NCBI GenBank assembly: GCA_018222605.1
Contig: JAAEZZ010000004.1
Span: 62,001-126,000 of the forward strand
Source: Alphaproteobacteria bacterium
Lineage (GTDB): Bacteria; Pseudomonadota; Alphaproteobacteria; Caulobacterales; Hyphomonadaceae
DNA: 64,000 nt
Reading direction: 5' to 3'
In this document: positions 51,937-59,973 of the stretch, piece by piece
How the letters are laid out: the number at the start of each line of letters is the position of its first letter
Position numbering within the stretch: the first letter of the stretch is position 1
Notes under the pieces: model-generated
What the model was told of the DNA's origin: nothing
What the model saw: the letters and a program-made list of their open reading frames with translations, nothing else
The model's database searches: none
Made by a program: the position numbers and the translations under genes

Positions 51937-53238
51937 ATGGATAAGACCTCCGGCTGGATGCAGGCAGTGGTCTTCAACTCCTTGTTGATCTTGATGCCTG
52001 TCATCGCAGCCCAGAGCCTGGCTGCGGCTTTTTCCGGTTCAACCTTCTCGGAATCTCCCGGTATTGAGGCCATCGATACTACACGCCGCAACATGGATGA
52101 GGCCTTTGCCTCCTTCGCGCCACGCAGCGCTGGCGACAAGTACAAATTCTGGCACGACATTGTTGAGCGCGAGCTGAACGACATGGATGTTGCGGCCGCG
52201 CGCGGCTTCCTGCTCGCTGCACCGCAAATGCTCGACCGGGAATCGGTTCGGGAACTGGAAGCCGATTCAAATGGCGTGCGTCTTGAGCGCGCTGACGACC
52301 GCATGGCTGCAGCCGCCCTCAGAAAGCTGCCGCTGGATATCGGGCTGAAATTTGAAGAGGCGCAGGTCTCTGCCCGAATTCGGGACTCCGGTATTGAGCC
52401 GACACCTGTCGCCGAGGCCAGCGAAACCTCAGAGACACCTGAAGCGGCACCAGCCGAGGTGGGCGACGCTTCTGGTGATGCACAGCAAGCTGAATCCGAC
52501 AGCGATATCTCCGTCAGCACCAATTCCCGCAATAACCGCCACTTCCTGCTGCTGGGCACGTTCGCCGATTTGGCCAACAATTCCGAGCGCTGGCTGGACG
52601 GTGACCGGGTAGACATCATCGCTCTGAAGATTACGGCAATCGGCCTCTTGGAAGCTGAAGCAACAGATGGCCTGTCGGATACGAATATCCGCGCAGCCTC
52701 CATTCTGAAATCGGCGCGCCGTGCCCGCCGCATGACTCCGGAATTTACCGCCTATCTCAAAGAGCGCCTGAATGACGCCCTGCCCGACAGCAAACTGCGC
52801 CCCGCCCTGGAAGATGCGCTAGGGGAACTGGCCACGACGAATGTCCGCGAGGATCGTGTGAAGGCAGCCTTCGAGAAATCCTTGGACCCGCATGGCTTGG
52901 AGAAACTGGAAGCTGACTTTGTGCAAATTGACCGGATCGGCATGCTGACCAGCCCGTCAGCGGCCATCACGCTGCTGGAGCCGGTGAAGGACACGGCCGA
53001 CCTGCGCCGCGTGCGCCTGCTGACAGAAGCTGGTGGAGACCGCGCCGTCGCCCTGGTGAAACAGGAAGGCCCCGACGCACTGCGCATTGCCGACACAGGC
53101 ATCAAATGGACCCGCGAACTGATGTTGCAGGTCATGGGACTGACGGCATCAGGCCTCGCGCTTTTCTATGTGATGATCGCGACCTTCCGCCGGAATGTCC
53201 GCCTTCCAAAGAAGCGCGTAGAGCCAGCAGGCATCTAA
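51937..53238 (+). CDS. Membrane protein of unknown function with two terminal helices
   Basis: A 433-residue protein starting from the ATG at 51937 behind GGAAA (an ATG at 51916 is the alternative). It has a membrane helix or uncleaved signal near the N-terminus (MQAVVFNSLLILMPVIAAQSLAAAF) and one near the C-terminus (LMLQVMGLTASGLALFYVMIATF), with a basic end. The large region between is predicted helical, interrupted by an acidic, low-complexity Glu/Ala/Pro/Ser linker (about 160-200) that separates two helical domains. With both ends in the membrane, the bulk is periplasmic or cytoplasmic as a unit. I do not recognise any family, and it is possibly restricted to Hyphomonadaceae. No operon partner. 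Confidence 0.7.
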   Translation: MDKTSGWMQAVVFNSLLILMPVIAAQSLAAAFSGSTFSESPGIEAIDTTRRNMDEAFASFAPRSAGDKYKFWHDIVERELNDMDVAAARGFLLAAPQMLDRESVRELEADSNGVRLERADDRMAAAALRKLPLDIGLKFEEAQVSARIRDSGIEPTPVAEASETSETPEAAPAEVGDASGDAQQAESDSDISVSTNSRNNRHFLLLGTFADLANNSERWLDGDRVDIIALKITAIGLLEAEATDGLSDTNIRAASILKSARRARRMTPEFTAYLKERLNDALPDSKLRPALEDALGELATTNVREDRVKAAFEKSLDPHGLEKLEADFVQIDRIGMLTSPSAAITLLEPVKDTADLRRVRLLTEAGGDRAVALVKQEGPDALRIADTGIKWTRELMLQVMGLTASGLALFYVMIATFRRNVRLPKKRVEPAGI

Positions 53239-53274
53239 AAAAGACAAGTGAGCGAAACAGGCCGCAGCGGAGCC

Positions 53275-53922
53275 TTAGATGCCGAATGCGCCCTGAATGC
53301 CGTCAATCAGCAGCTGAACTGACAAGGCCGCCAGGATAACGCCCAGAATACGCGTCAGGGCCCCTGCCACACTCGCCCCCATCATGCGCACCAAGGGACC
53401 AGCGATCAGGAAGATGACCAGCGTCAGCAAAAGGTTCAGGCCAATCGCGGACAGAACAATGCCCTTCTCGACCCAGTCAGACTTCTCCGACATGTAGAAC
53501 ATGGCCGTAGCAATCGAGCCCGGCCCGGCAACCATGGGAATGCCCAGCGGGAACACTGATATATCGTCTGGCTCCGGATCTGCCGGATGGCTGTCCAGAT
53601 GTTCTTCAGCGCGGTGCTCCCGGCGCTCGGTCCGCTTTTCAAACACCATGTCCAGCGCGATGAGGAACAGAAGAATGCCGCCTGCAGCGCGGAAAGCATC
53701 AATCGAGATATGCATGGCATTCAGCAGCCATGAGCCGCCAAAGGCGAAGCCGAAGATGATGATGCTGGCCACGAAAATGGACTTGAACGCCATCTGCCGA
53801 CGATAGGCGGCGTTGCCCTGAGCGGTCAGCGTTGCAAACACGGGGGCAACGCCCAATGCATCGATCAGGACAAAGAATGTGACGAAGGTCGCGGTAAAAA
53901 GGGAGATAAGGTCAGCGCTCAT
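53275..53922 (-). CDS. MarC family membrane protein
   Basis: A 215-residue protein with six predicted membrane helices. The family start LISLFTATFVTFFVLIDALGVAPVFATLT, the Arg/Gln loop before SIFVASIIIFGFAFGGSWLLNAM, and the second-half motif FPLGIPMVAGPGSIATAMFYMSEK identify MarC (UPF0056). A short acidic, His-containing insert (KRTERREHRAEEHLDSHPADPEPDD) lies in the central cytoplasmic loop. The physiological role is unknown; early links to multiple antibiotic resistance were not supported. It starts nine bases after the stop of a small gene downstream of flbT, so it may be part of that transcript. Confidence 0.92.
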   Translation of the reverse strand: MSADLISLFTATFVTFFVLIDALGVAPVFATLTAQGNAAYRRQMAFKSIFVASIIIFGFAFGGSWLLNAMHISIDAFRAAGGILLFLIALDMVFEKRTERREHRAEEHLDSHPADPEPDDISVFPLGIPMVAGPGSIATAMFYMSEKSDWVEKGIVLSAIGLNLLLTLVIFLIAGPLVRMMGASVAGALTRILGVILAALSVQLLIDGIQGAFGI

Positions 53923-53931
53923 GCGCGCGCC

Positions 53932-54243
53932 CTAGTCTTTTTGCGTGGCGGCGTCGAGGATTTCCTGCACCATCGGGGCCACGCTGACCTTGTCTGGCGC
54001 TGTCTCGAACCGGGAAAGATCGGCTGCGCCTGAAGCGAGGGCCAGCATCATGCGATGCCCACGCAGACGCTGAAGCAAGCCCTCAGTGCCCCGGTGCCCG
54101 TCTGCCGAGGCCGTTCGGCCATTGCCAAGATCCACGATCATGTCTTCCCCCTGCCCGGCTTCAAGGCGGGAGATCGCCTCATCCAGGCTGACAGGGGTCG
54201 TTTCCGGTAAGGTGTGGGCTCTCATCAGACTTCCATCCGGCAT
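53932..54243 (-). CDS. Small protein translationally coupled to flbT, unknown function
   Basis: A 103-residue protein. I start at the ATG at 54241-54243, whose first base is shared with the flbT TGA stop (TGATG) and which follows GGGGAG by 7 bases; the open frame extends to 54285 inside flbT. No signal or membrane segment. It has an acidic amphipathic first half (LDEAISRLEAGQGEDMIVDLGNGRTASAD) and an Arg-rich helix (GLLQRLRGHRMMLALASG). I do not recognise a family. The stop-start overlap implies co-translation with flbT and therefore a possible flagellar role, for example control of flagellin synthesis; this is inference from position only. Confidence 0.65.
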   Translation of the reverse strand: MPDGSLMRAHTLPETTPVSLDEAISRLEAGQGEDMIVDLGNGRTASADGHRGTEGLLQRLRGHRMMLALASGAADLSRFETAPDKVSVAPMVQEILDAATQKD

Positions 54244-54629
54244 CAGGCGGCTCCCCGCACGTCCGCCGACATCATTTTGCGGCAACGGCTGAGCGCCCTG
54301 TAAAGGTTGGAACTGGTAACATCTGCGGAAATGTCCAGCACGGCTTCACGATCTTCATCCGACTGGCAGCTTGCCAGCATGCTCGCCAAGGCTTCGGCGG
54401 CCTGCGCATAGGCTGGGCCGTCCACTTCTCCCAGCAGATACATCTGCATGACGGCGAAATAGGCCCGCCCGGCCGGCGTTGTGGCTTCATTGGGGCGCAG
54501 GATGTCTTTCTCGCGCAGAACCCGCGCATGTGTTTCCAGCAGCAAGACGCCTCGCCGGTCGCCATTGCGCACAACCGCACCGTTTACAACGAATGTTTCA
54601 CCCGGCTTCAGGGACAGCTTCAAGGGCAT
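54243..54629 (-). CDS. flbT: Flagellin post-transcriptional regulator FlbT
   Basis: FlbT binds flagellin mRNA and promotes its decay until the hook is complete in Caulobacter. I start at the ATG at 54627-54629 (128 residues: MPLKLSLKPGETFVVNGAVV), the conserved family start; the frame to 54788 adds an unrelated leader. Further family features are LLETHARVLREKDILRPNEATTPAGRAYFAVMQMYLLGE and a C-terminal RALSRCRKMMSAD. Full length. The usual partners, flaF and flagellin genes, are not adjacent here. Instead a small unknown gene is coupled to its stop codon. Confidence 0.93.
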   Translation of the reverse strand: MPLKLSLKPGETFVVNGAVVRNGDRRGVLLLETHARVLREKDILRPNEATTPAGRAYFAVMQMYLLGEVDGPAYAQAAEALASMLASCQSDEDREAVLDISADVTSSNLYRALSRCRKMMSADVRGAA

Positions 54630-55027
54630 GGCGTGCGAATCCGATCCTGCATGTTTTGTTGAAATTTGCAGAAAGGCGTTAACGCTTAATTGCGATATCG
54701 TAAGTTGTGCCAGAATGAGACCAAGATGTCCCAAACACGGATCGGAAGATAAGTGCCATGCGCCCGTATCACGGATGCATAGGGTCATAAGGCCTGCAAC
54801 ATCTCCGCATCATGCAGCCAATCAGGCTGCCCAAGCGGAGCGCGCGGCACTGATCTGAAGCTTGAGCTTCTGCGGCGGCGCGCATGGCCTTATGAATATA
54901 CCACGCCCTGCAGGCGGCGGAAAATTAAATCCTTGCTGCAGTGCGGCTCTGCCCTTTCGCCACGTAAGCGCTTGCCCCACGGGGCGGCCAGTCTATTGTG
55001 TAGACAGACCCAGATGAGGAAGAATTC
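54630..55027. other. Divergent intergenic region between flbT and moxR
   Basis: About 400 bases without a supported gene. It holds the flbT upstream sequence (AT-rich, with TTAACGCTTAA near 54680 but no CtrA box at the standard 7-base spacing) and inverted repeats GCAGCC/GGCTGC (54814-54830) and GAAGCT/AGCTTC (54857-54870). A sigma-70-like moxR promoter lies at its right end. Short ORFs across it lack ribosome sites and protein-like composition. Confidence 0.5.
54972..54999 (+). promoter_or_regulatory. Candidate moxR promoter
   Basis: TTGCCC (54972-54977) and TATTGT (54994-54999) are separated by 16 bases, about 30 bases before the moxR ATG, which follows AGGAAG. Confidence 0.4.
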
Positions 55028-55897
55028 ATGCGCTTTGAAGGCACCCAGGATTACGTCGCAACCGATGATTTGAAAGTGGCCGTCAACGCCGCCATCGCTC
55101 TGGAACGCCCCCTCTTGATCAAGGGCGAACCGGGCACCGGCAAGACCGTTCTGGCCGTTGAAGTGGCCAAGGCCCTCGGCGCCGAACTGATTGAATGGCA
55201 CATCAAATCCACCACAAAGGCCAATCAGGGCCTGTACGAATATGACGCGGTCTCTCGTCTGCGCGATGGCCAGATGGGCGAAGAGCGCGCCAAAGACGTC
55301 AAGAACTACATCAAGAAGGGCAAGCTGTGGGAGGCGTTCACCGCCGACAAGCGCCCTGTCCTGCTGATCGACGAGATCGACAAGGCCGACATCGAATTTC
55401 CGAACGACCTTTTGCAGGAACTCGACCGGATGGAGTTCTATGTCTACGAGACCGATGAAACCGTGAAGGCAAAACAGCGCCCGATCGTGATCATCACGTC
55501 CAATAATGAAAAGGAACTGCCGGACGCGTTCCTGCGCCGCTGCTTCTTCCACTTCATCAAGTTCCCGGACGAAGAGACGATGCAGGAAATCGTCGACGTC
55601 CACTATCCGGGCATCAAGCAGAAGCTGGTGAAAGACGCGCTGACGACATTCTACGCCATGCGCGAACTGCCGGGCGTGAAGAAAAAGCCATCGACCAGCG
55701 AACTGCTCGACTGGCTGAAGCTCCTGATGAACGAGGATATCGACCTCGAAACGCTGAAGGAGAAAGACCCTGAGCGTCTGACCCCTCCGCTTCACGGCGC
55801 GCTTCTGAAGAACGAGCAGGACGTCGCCCTGTTCGAGCGCCTCGCCTTCCTCGCCCGCCGCGGCGAAAGCGGTGGCCGCAGAGGCCCTGCGGGTTAA
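55028..55897 (+). CDS. MoxR family AAA+ ATPase
   Basis: A 289-residue AAA+ chaperone that works with VWA-domain proteins to insert cofactors or mature protein complexes. Walker A is KGEPGTGKTVLA (near residue 35-46), Walker B LLIDEIDKAD, sensor 1 VIITSNNEKELPDAFLRRC with the Arg finger RR. The C-terminal lid (SELLDWLKLLM) is typical. The subgroup is the CoxD-like APE2220 type found with CoxE-like VWA proteins. That partner is encoded at 58739, separated here by three minus-strand genes, rather than being adjacent. The gene has its own promoter and terminator. Confidence 0.92.
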   Translation: MRFEGTQDYVATDDLKVAVNAAIALERPLLIKGEPGTGKTVLAVEVAKALGAELIEWHIKSTTKANQGLYEYDAVSRLRDGQMGEERAKDVKNYIKKGKLWEAFTADKRPVLLIDEIDKADIEFPNDLLQELDRMEFYVYETDETVKAKQRPIVIITSNNEKELPDAFLRRCFFHFIKFPDEETMQEIVDVHYPGIKQKLVKDALTTFYAMRELPGVKKKPSTSELLDWLKLLMNEDIDLETLKEKDPERLTPPLHGALLKNEQDVALFERLAFLARRGESGGRRGPAG

Positions 55898-55930
55898 ACC
55901 AGTCGCAGATCTTACCTGAAGACCTAAAAG

Positions 55931-55966
55931 ATCGGCCTTTTCCTGACAGGGGAAAGGCCGATTTGC
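55931..55966. terminator. Terminator after moxR
   Basis: ATCGGCCTTTTCC (55931-55943) pairs with GGGGAAAGGCCGAT (55949-55962) and is followed by a short TT tail; the left side carries AAAAG, so it may also serve minus-strand read-through from the DUF2270 gene. Confidence 0.7.
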
Positions 55967-56062
55967 ATGATATGGCACTTGTTTTAGAGCGTTCTGGCTG
56001 ACTTGCCCTGACCAGCAAGAAGCACTGGGAAATGCCGGACGCCTGACCTCCCCCAATCAGCC

Positions 56063-56818
56063 CTAATCCCGGCTGATGTCTCCCAGAGGCTGGGCTTTGG
56101 GGCGGCGATTTACGTCGGAGCGGCTTCTCAGGAAGTCTTCCATTTTTGTCTTGTCGCCGCGCTCATCAAGCCAGGTTTTCCAGGCAAGGCTGATCCAGCC
56201 AACATGGAACAACAGGCCGCAAATGATAGCGATGAGGCCCGGTATGGGGCCAAGGTGTGCGCGTCGCACATACTCGTCCCATGTGAGCACATCGGTCGGA
56301 TGAATGGCGATCTTGGCGAAATAGGCCGCGCCCTGAATGGCAAAGATCCATCCATAATTGCGGCGAAGACGACGCCCGATCGCCCGCAGCGAGGATATTC
56401 GGTATTGGGGCTTTTCATAATCGTCTGACAACGCTGTGCCACGGTCCAGCGGGATACGGGCCCCCTGCCCGCGCAGCATCGGCACGTAGAAGGCAATCTC
56501 CAGCACACGCGCACGAAACCGCCAGACATAGAAGAACCGGTAGCGCCGCGCCTCCAGCATCAGGAACATGATGCACAAGGCCCCCACCAAAACGATGGGA
56601 AAGGGAGAGGCACTGGCAGAGGAGAAGGATACGGACAGGCCAATACCTGTTGTGATCACGGCCCAGTTTGTCGTCTGGTCCAGACGCTGGCGCCAGATGG
56701 TCGAGCGGTACACTTCAGCCCGGTAGAGGTGGGCCAGCGCGCCAACCTCCTTGCTGCCTGCAATGGCCTCCGGTGGATCACTCTCTGGATCCTCTAAAAA
56801 TTCGATATCGCTGCTCAT
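56063..56818 (-). CDS. DUF2270 membrane protein
   Basis: A 251-residue protein starting from the ATG at 56816-56818 (MSSDIEFLEDPES); the longer frame lacks a ribosome site. DUF2270 features are the LAHLYRAEVYRSTIWRQRLDQTTNWAV motif leading into two membrane helices (about 60-100), the RRYRFFYVWRFRARVLE segment, and two further helices near WIFAIQGAAYFAKIAI and GLIAIICGLLFHVGWISLAW. The C-terminus is polar. The family has no assigned function. It lies behind mscS on the same strand (54 bases). Confidence 0.85.
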   Translation of the reverse strand: MSSDIEFLEDPESDPPEAIAGSKEVGALAHLYRAEVYRSTIWRQRLDQTTNWAVITTGIGLSVSFSSASASPFPIVLVGALCIMFLMLEARRYRFFYVWRFRARVLEIAFYVPMLRGQGARIPLDRGTALSDDYEKPQYRISSLRAIGRRLRRNYGWIFAIQGAAYFAKIAIHPTDVLTWDEYVRRAHLGPIPGLIAIICGLLFHVGWISLAWKTWLDERGDKTKMEDFLRSRSDVNRRPKAQPLGDISRD

Positions 56819-56872
56819 GCAGCATAGTATGGCGCGAGTCAGTCCCGCGCCAAGGGGCAAAGCGTCCCGTTA

Positions 56873-57799
56873 TCACTTGTTTTTACGGGACTCTGCCTCG
56901 TCTTCACTGTCTGCCTCAGCGTCATCGGTGCGCAGCCCCTTCAGCGGAATGGGCATAGCCTCGGGTCTGAATGACACTGTGGATTGCGGGAACGGGATGG
57001 TAATGCCAGCTTCGTCCAGGGCATCTTTCACGGCAAAAGCGACTTCATCATAGGTTTCGCGTTGGTCAGCCGGGCGGCTGTTCGCCCACCAGAACAGCTT
57101 GAAATCAATTGATGATCCCCCGAATGAGACACATTGCACCTGGGTCGGCTCATTCTGATTCACTGTGTCACAAGACTTCAGCGCCTCCATGAGCACAGAT
57201 TTTGCCTCGCGCATGTCGGTGTCATAATCCACGCCGACAACAAGCTCCTGCCGCTTCAGGCCACGGTCCGTTTGGATGACGACAGGATTGTCGAAAAGGT
57301 AGGAGTTCGGGACGATCACCAACTCCCCGTCCGGTTCGCGAACATGTGTCTCGCGGATCAGAATATCTTCCACACGGCCATAGACATCCTCGCACTCGAT
57401 CACGTCCCCGATGCGTAGCTTCTTGCGGCCGAGAATCACAACGCCTGCCATGAAGTTTGAAAAGACATCCTTGAAGGCAAAGCCGAGCGCCACAGACGTC
57501 AGGCCCAAACCCGCAACCATGTTGCCGGGTGAAACAGACGGGAAAACGACCAGCGCGGCAATCGCCAGACCAATGATCCAGGCCACGATGGAAATGAGAT
57601 TTTGGGCGAGCGTGATGAGGGCGCTGCGCACACGCGCGCGCTTCATGCCTGCTGTCACGATAGCCCGTACAACACGCCCTGCAACAAGGGCCAGGACGAG
57701 GATAACAATGGCGATTATCAAGGCAGGCAGACTTTTGAAAAAGCCGGAAGCCATGCCCTCTACGGCACTTTTTAAATCCTCAACTGGGGTAAATTCCAT
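56873..57799 (-). CDS. Small-conductance mechanosensitive channel (MscS family)
   Basis: A 308-residue channel that opens under membrane tension to release solutes on osmotic downshock. I use the ATG at 57797-57799 (MEFTPVEDLKSAVEGMASGF); upstream in-frame starts overlap the neighbouring gene. Three N-terminal helices are followed by the pore helix GLGLTSVALGFAFKDVFSNFMAGVVILG with its Gly/Ala pattern. The beta domain then reads LRIGDVIECEDVYGRVEDILIRETHV and VIVPNSYLFDNPVV. The C-terminal alpha/beta domain ends in an acidic, charged tail (DDAEADSEDEAESRKNK). Family length and order are normal. Confidence 0.93.
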   Translation of the reverse strand: MEFTPVEDLKSAVEGMASGFFKSLPALIIAIVILVLALVAGRVVRAIVTAGMKRARVRSALITLAQNLISIVAWIIGLAIAALVVFPSVSPGNMVAGLGLTSVALGFAFKDVFSNFMAGVVILGRKKLRIGDVIECEDVYGRVEDILIRETHVREPDGELVIVPNSYLFDNPVVIQTDRGLKRQELVVGVDYDTDMREAKSVLMEALKSCDTVNQNEPTQVQCVSFGGSSIDFKLFWWANSRPADQRETYDEVAFAVKDALDEAGITIPFPQSTVSFRPEAMPIPLKGLRTDDAEADSEDEAESRKNK

Positions 57800-57834
57800 G
57801 CGCCCTAAACGCATGATGCAGAAAGAAGTTCCGT

Positions 57835-58590
57835 TCAATCAGGGCAGTAGCCGCGAGAGACGATAGGACCATACCCCTCCAGCACCGCGCGAACGTGACG
57901 TGTGTCCTGATCATCCGCCTCATTCCGGATCCTCGCCGCAAGCGGCGAGGCATCTCCGGTTATCCGGGCGCGCCACAAGGCATAACGCAGGGAATCCGGC
58001 GTAGCGGTCAGCCTGACGGCACGATCAAAGTCCTGCAGATTGCAGGCCTCCATGGAGAGCTCTGCCAGCATATGACCGAAATCGGCCTGCTCAAAGGAGC
58101 GGTCGAGCCCCTTCCCGCCTCGGGGCGGACCAGCCAGATCGAACATGGCGTTAATTACGCGTTTGCGAGTATCGGGCGTTTCAGCCAGACGCGCGCCCTC
58201 GGCCATGATTTCCGGCCGACCGATATTGAAGGGAGACGTACCGGCCCGCGCCCTCTGCAGGAACTCATCCCAGCCTCCCTCAGCCAGCAGGCCCTGCGCC
58301 TTTCTGCTGGCATACCCTGTCCCATTCGCCGGAAGCAGCGGCGCGCTATTCAACCGACGGGACCATTCGCGCGTCAGGCCAGCATCATGCGTTTCAGCAA
58401 CCACATACAGAAAGTTCCGTTTCACGCGGTCCTGCTTTTCCGGCGGCAGAACACTCGCCGCAGCCCAGATCGATTCCAGCATGCATTCGGTCTGATCCCG
58501 TTGCGTGCATGGGCTGATCCCCTGCGCAGTCGCAGACGCGGCCCACAGACCAGAGACCGCAAGAGCGGCAGCAATAACAAGGGATTTCAT
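57835..58590 (-). CDS. Exported protein of unknown function
   Basis: A 251-residue protein with a clear signal peptide (MKSLVIAAALAVSGLWAASATA, cleavage after residue 22). The mature part is soluble and helical, with a Cys pair near the start (SPCTQRDQTECML) and a lone Cys near the C-terminus (VSRGYCPD). The repeated helical segments resemble tetratricopeptide or Sel1-like solenoids but no consensus repeat is visible, and I do not recognise a family. It lies directly upstream of mscS on the same strand; the longest mscS frame overlaps its end, so the two may be co-transcribed. Confidence 0.75.
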   Translation of the reverse strand: MKSLVIAAALAVSGLWAASATAQGISPCTQRDQTECMLESIWAAASVLPPEKQDRVKRNFLYVVAETHDAGLTREWSRRLNSAPLLPANGTGYASRKAQGLLAEGGWDEFLQRARAGTSPFNIGRPEIMAEGARLAETPDTRKRVINAMFDLAGPPRGGKGLDRSFEQADFGHMLAELSMEACNLQDFDRAVRLTATPDSLRYALWRARITGDASPLAARIRNEADDQDTRHVRAVLEGYGPIVSRGYCPD

Positions 58591-58677
58591 GCCGGCTTCC
58601 TAGCAAATCGAGGTGAACCCCAGATGAGCGCTGTCACAGCCTCTGCAGCAGACTTATCCACTTATCCCAGCGTCAGC

Positions 58678-58707
58678 TTGGACATAGGCCCCGGCGGACG
58701 CTATCTT
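58678..58707 (+). promoter_or_regulatory. Candidate promoter of the VWA gene
   Basis: TTGGAC (58678-58683) and TATCTT (58702-58707), 18 bases apart, precede the VWA-protein ATG at 58739 by about 30 bases. Confidence 0.4.
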
Positions 58708-58738
58708 CAAGGCGAACGCCATATAAAGAGATCCGCCC

Positions 58739-59920
58739 ATGTTCCTGAAATTCTTCAATGAGCTGCGCGAAGCCAAAGTGCCCGTCACCCTGAAGGAATA
58801 CCTCGCCCTCATGGAGGCGATGGACGAGAAGGTCATCGATATGGATGTCGAGGACTTCTACTATCTCTCCCGCGCGGCCCTGGTGAAGGACGAGCGCAAC
58901 ATCGACAAGTTCGACAAGGTTTTCTCCCATGTCTTCAAGGGCCTGGACACGCTGGCCGACGCGGTGGACGTGAAGGACCTGCCCGAGGAATGGCTCCGCA
59001 AGATGACGGAGAAATTCCTCACCAAGGAGGAAATGGACGAAATCGAAGCCATGGGCGGCTTCGAAAAGCTGATGGAGACGCTGAAACAGCGCCTCGAAGA
59101 GCAGAAGAAGCGCCACGAAGGCGGCAACAAGTGGATCGGCACGGGCGGCACCTCCCCCTTCGGCGCCAATGGCTACAATCCGGAAGGCGTGCGGATCGGG
59201 CAGGAGAAATCCCGCCACCGCCGCGCCGTGAAGGTGTGGGACAAGCGCGAATTCAAGAATTACGACGACAGCGTCGAACTGGGCACGCGGAACATCAAGG
59301 TCGCCATGAAGCGCCTGCGCAAATGGGCGCGCCAGGGGGCGCCGGACGAGCTGGACCTCGACCAGACCATCCGCAACACAGCCCGCAAGGGCTATCTCGA
59401 CATCGAGATGCGCCCTGAAAAACGCAACACGGTCTCCGTTCTCCTGCTGCTGGATGTCGGCGGATCAATGGACCCCTATGTGCGCATCATGGAAGAATTG
59501 TTCTCCGCCGCACGGTCCGAGATCAAGAACCTCGAATACTACTATTTCCACAACTGCCCCTATGAGGGCCTGTGGAAAGACAATCGCCGCCGCATGAACA
59601 ATCGCATCCCGACCTGGGACGTGCTGAACAAGTTCCCGTCGGATTATAAGGTCATCATCGTCGGCGACGCCACGATGAGCCCGTATGAGATCACCTATGC
59701 GGGCGGCTCGGTCGAGCACTGGAATGAAGAGGCCGGCGGCATCTGGATCCAGCGTTTCGTGGAACGCTATCCGAATCTTGTCTGGCTGAACCCAGTCAAG
59801 GAAGGCGCCTGGGAATATACCGGCTCCATCAAGTTGATCCGTGAACTGATTGGTGGACATCGCATGTTCGAGCTGACTCTGGAAGGCCTGGATGAGGCCA
59901 TGAAGGAACTGAGCCGCTAG
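58739..59920 (+). CDS. CoxE-like VWA domain protein (partner of MoxR)
   Basis: A 393-residue cytoplasmic protein of the CoxE/VWA group. The N-terminal part is helical (FLKFFNELREAKVPVTLKEYLALMEAMD), characteristic of VWA proteins paired with MoxR ATPases. The C-terminal von Willebrand A domain starts at about residue 225: VSVLLLLDVGGSMDPYVRIMEELFSAARSE, where the metal-binding site has D-x-G-G-S in place of DxSxS, as usual in this subgroup. Other blocks are FHNCPYEGLW and DYKVIIVGDATMSPYEITYAGGS. Together with MoxR it is expected to mature an enzyme or complex; the client is unknown. Confidence 0.9.
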   Translation: MFLKFFNELREAKVPVTLKEYLALMEAMDEKVIDMDVEDFYYLSRAALVKDERNIDKFDKVFSHVFKGLDTLADAVDVKDLPEEWLRKMTEKFLTKEEMDEIEAMGGFEKLMETLKQRLEEQKKRHEGGNKWIGTGGTSPFGANGYNPEGVRIGQEKSRHRRAVKVWDKREFKNYDDSVELGTRNIKVAMKRLRKWARQGAPDELDLDQTIRNTARKGYLDIEMRPEKRNTVSVLLLLDVGGSMDPYVRIMEELFSAARSEIKNLEYYYFHNCPYEGLWKDNRRRMNNRIPTWDVLNKFPSDYKVIIVGDATMSPYEITYAGGSVEHWNEEAGGIWIQRFVERYPNLVWLNPVKEGAWEYTGSIKLIRELIGGHRMFELTLEGLDEAMKELSR

Positions 59921-59973
59921 CGCTCTGCGCTCCCCTGTCCTAAAGTCTGCAGAAAGGGCAAAGGGAGACAGGC

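Noticed and set aside
54890..56056. Minus-strand ORF of 388 codons opposite moxR
   Set aside because: Covers a clear MoxR ATPase on the other strand; the translation has no recognisable structure.
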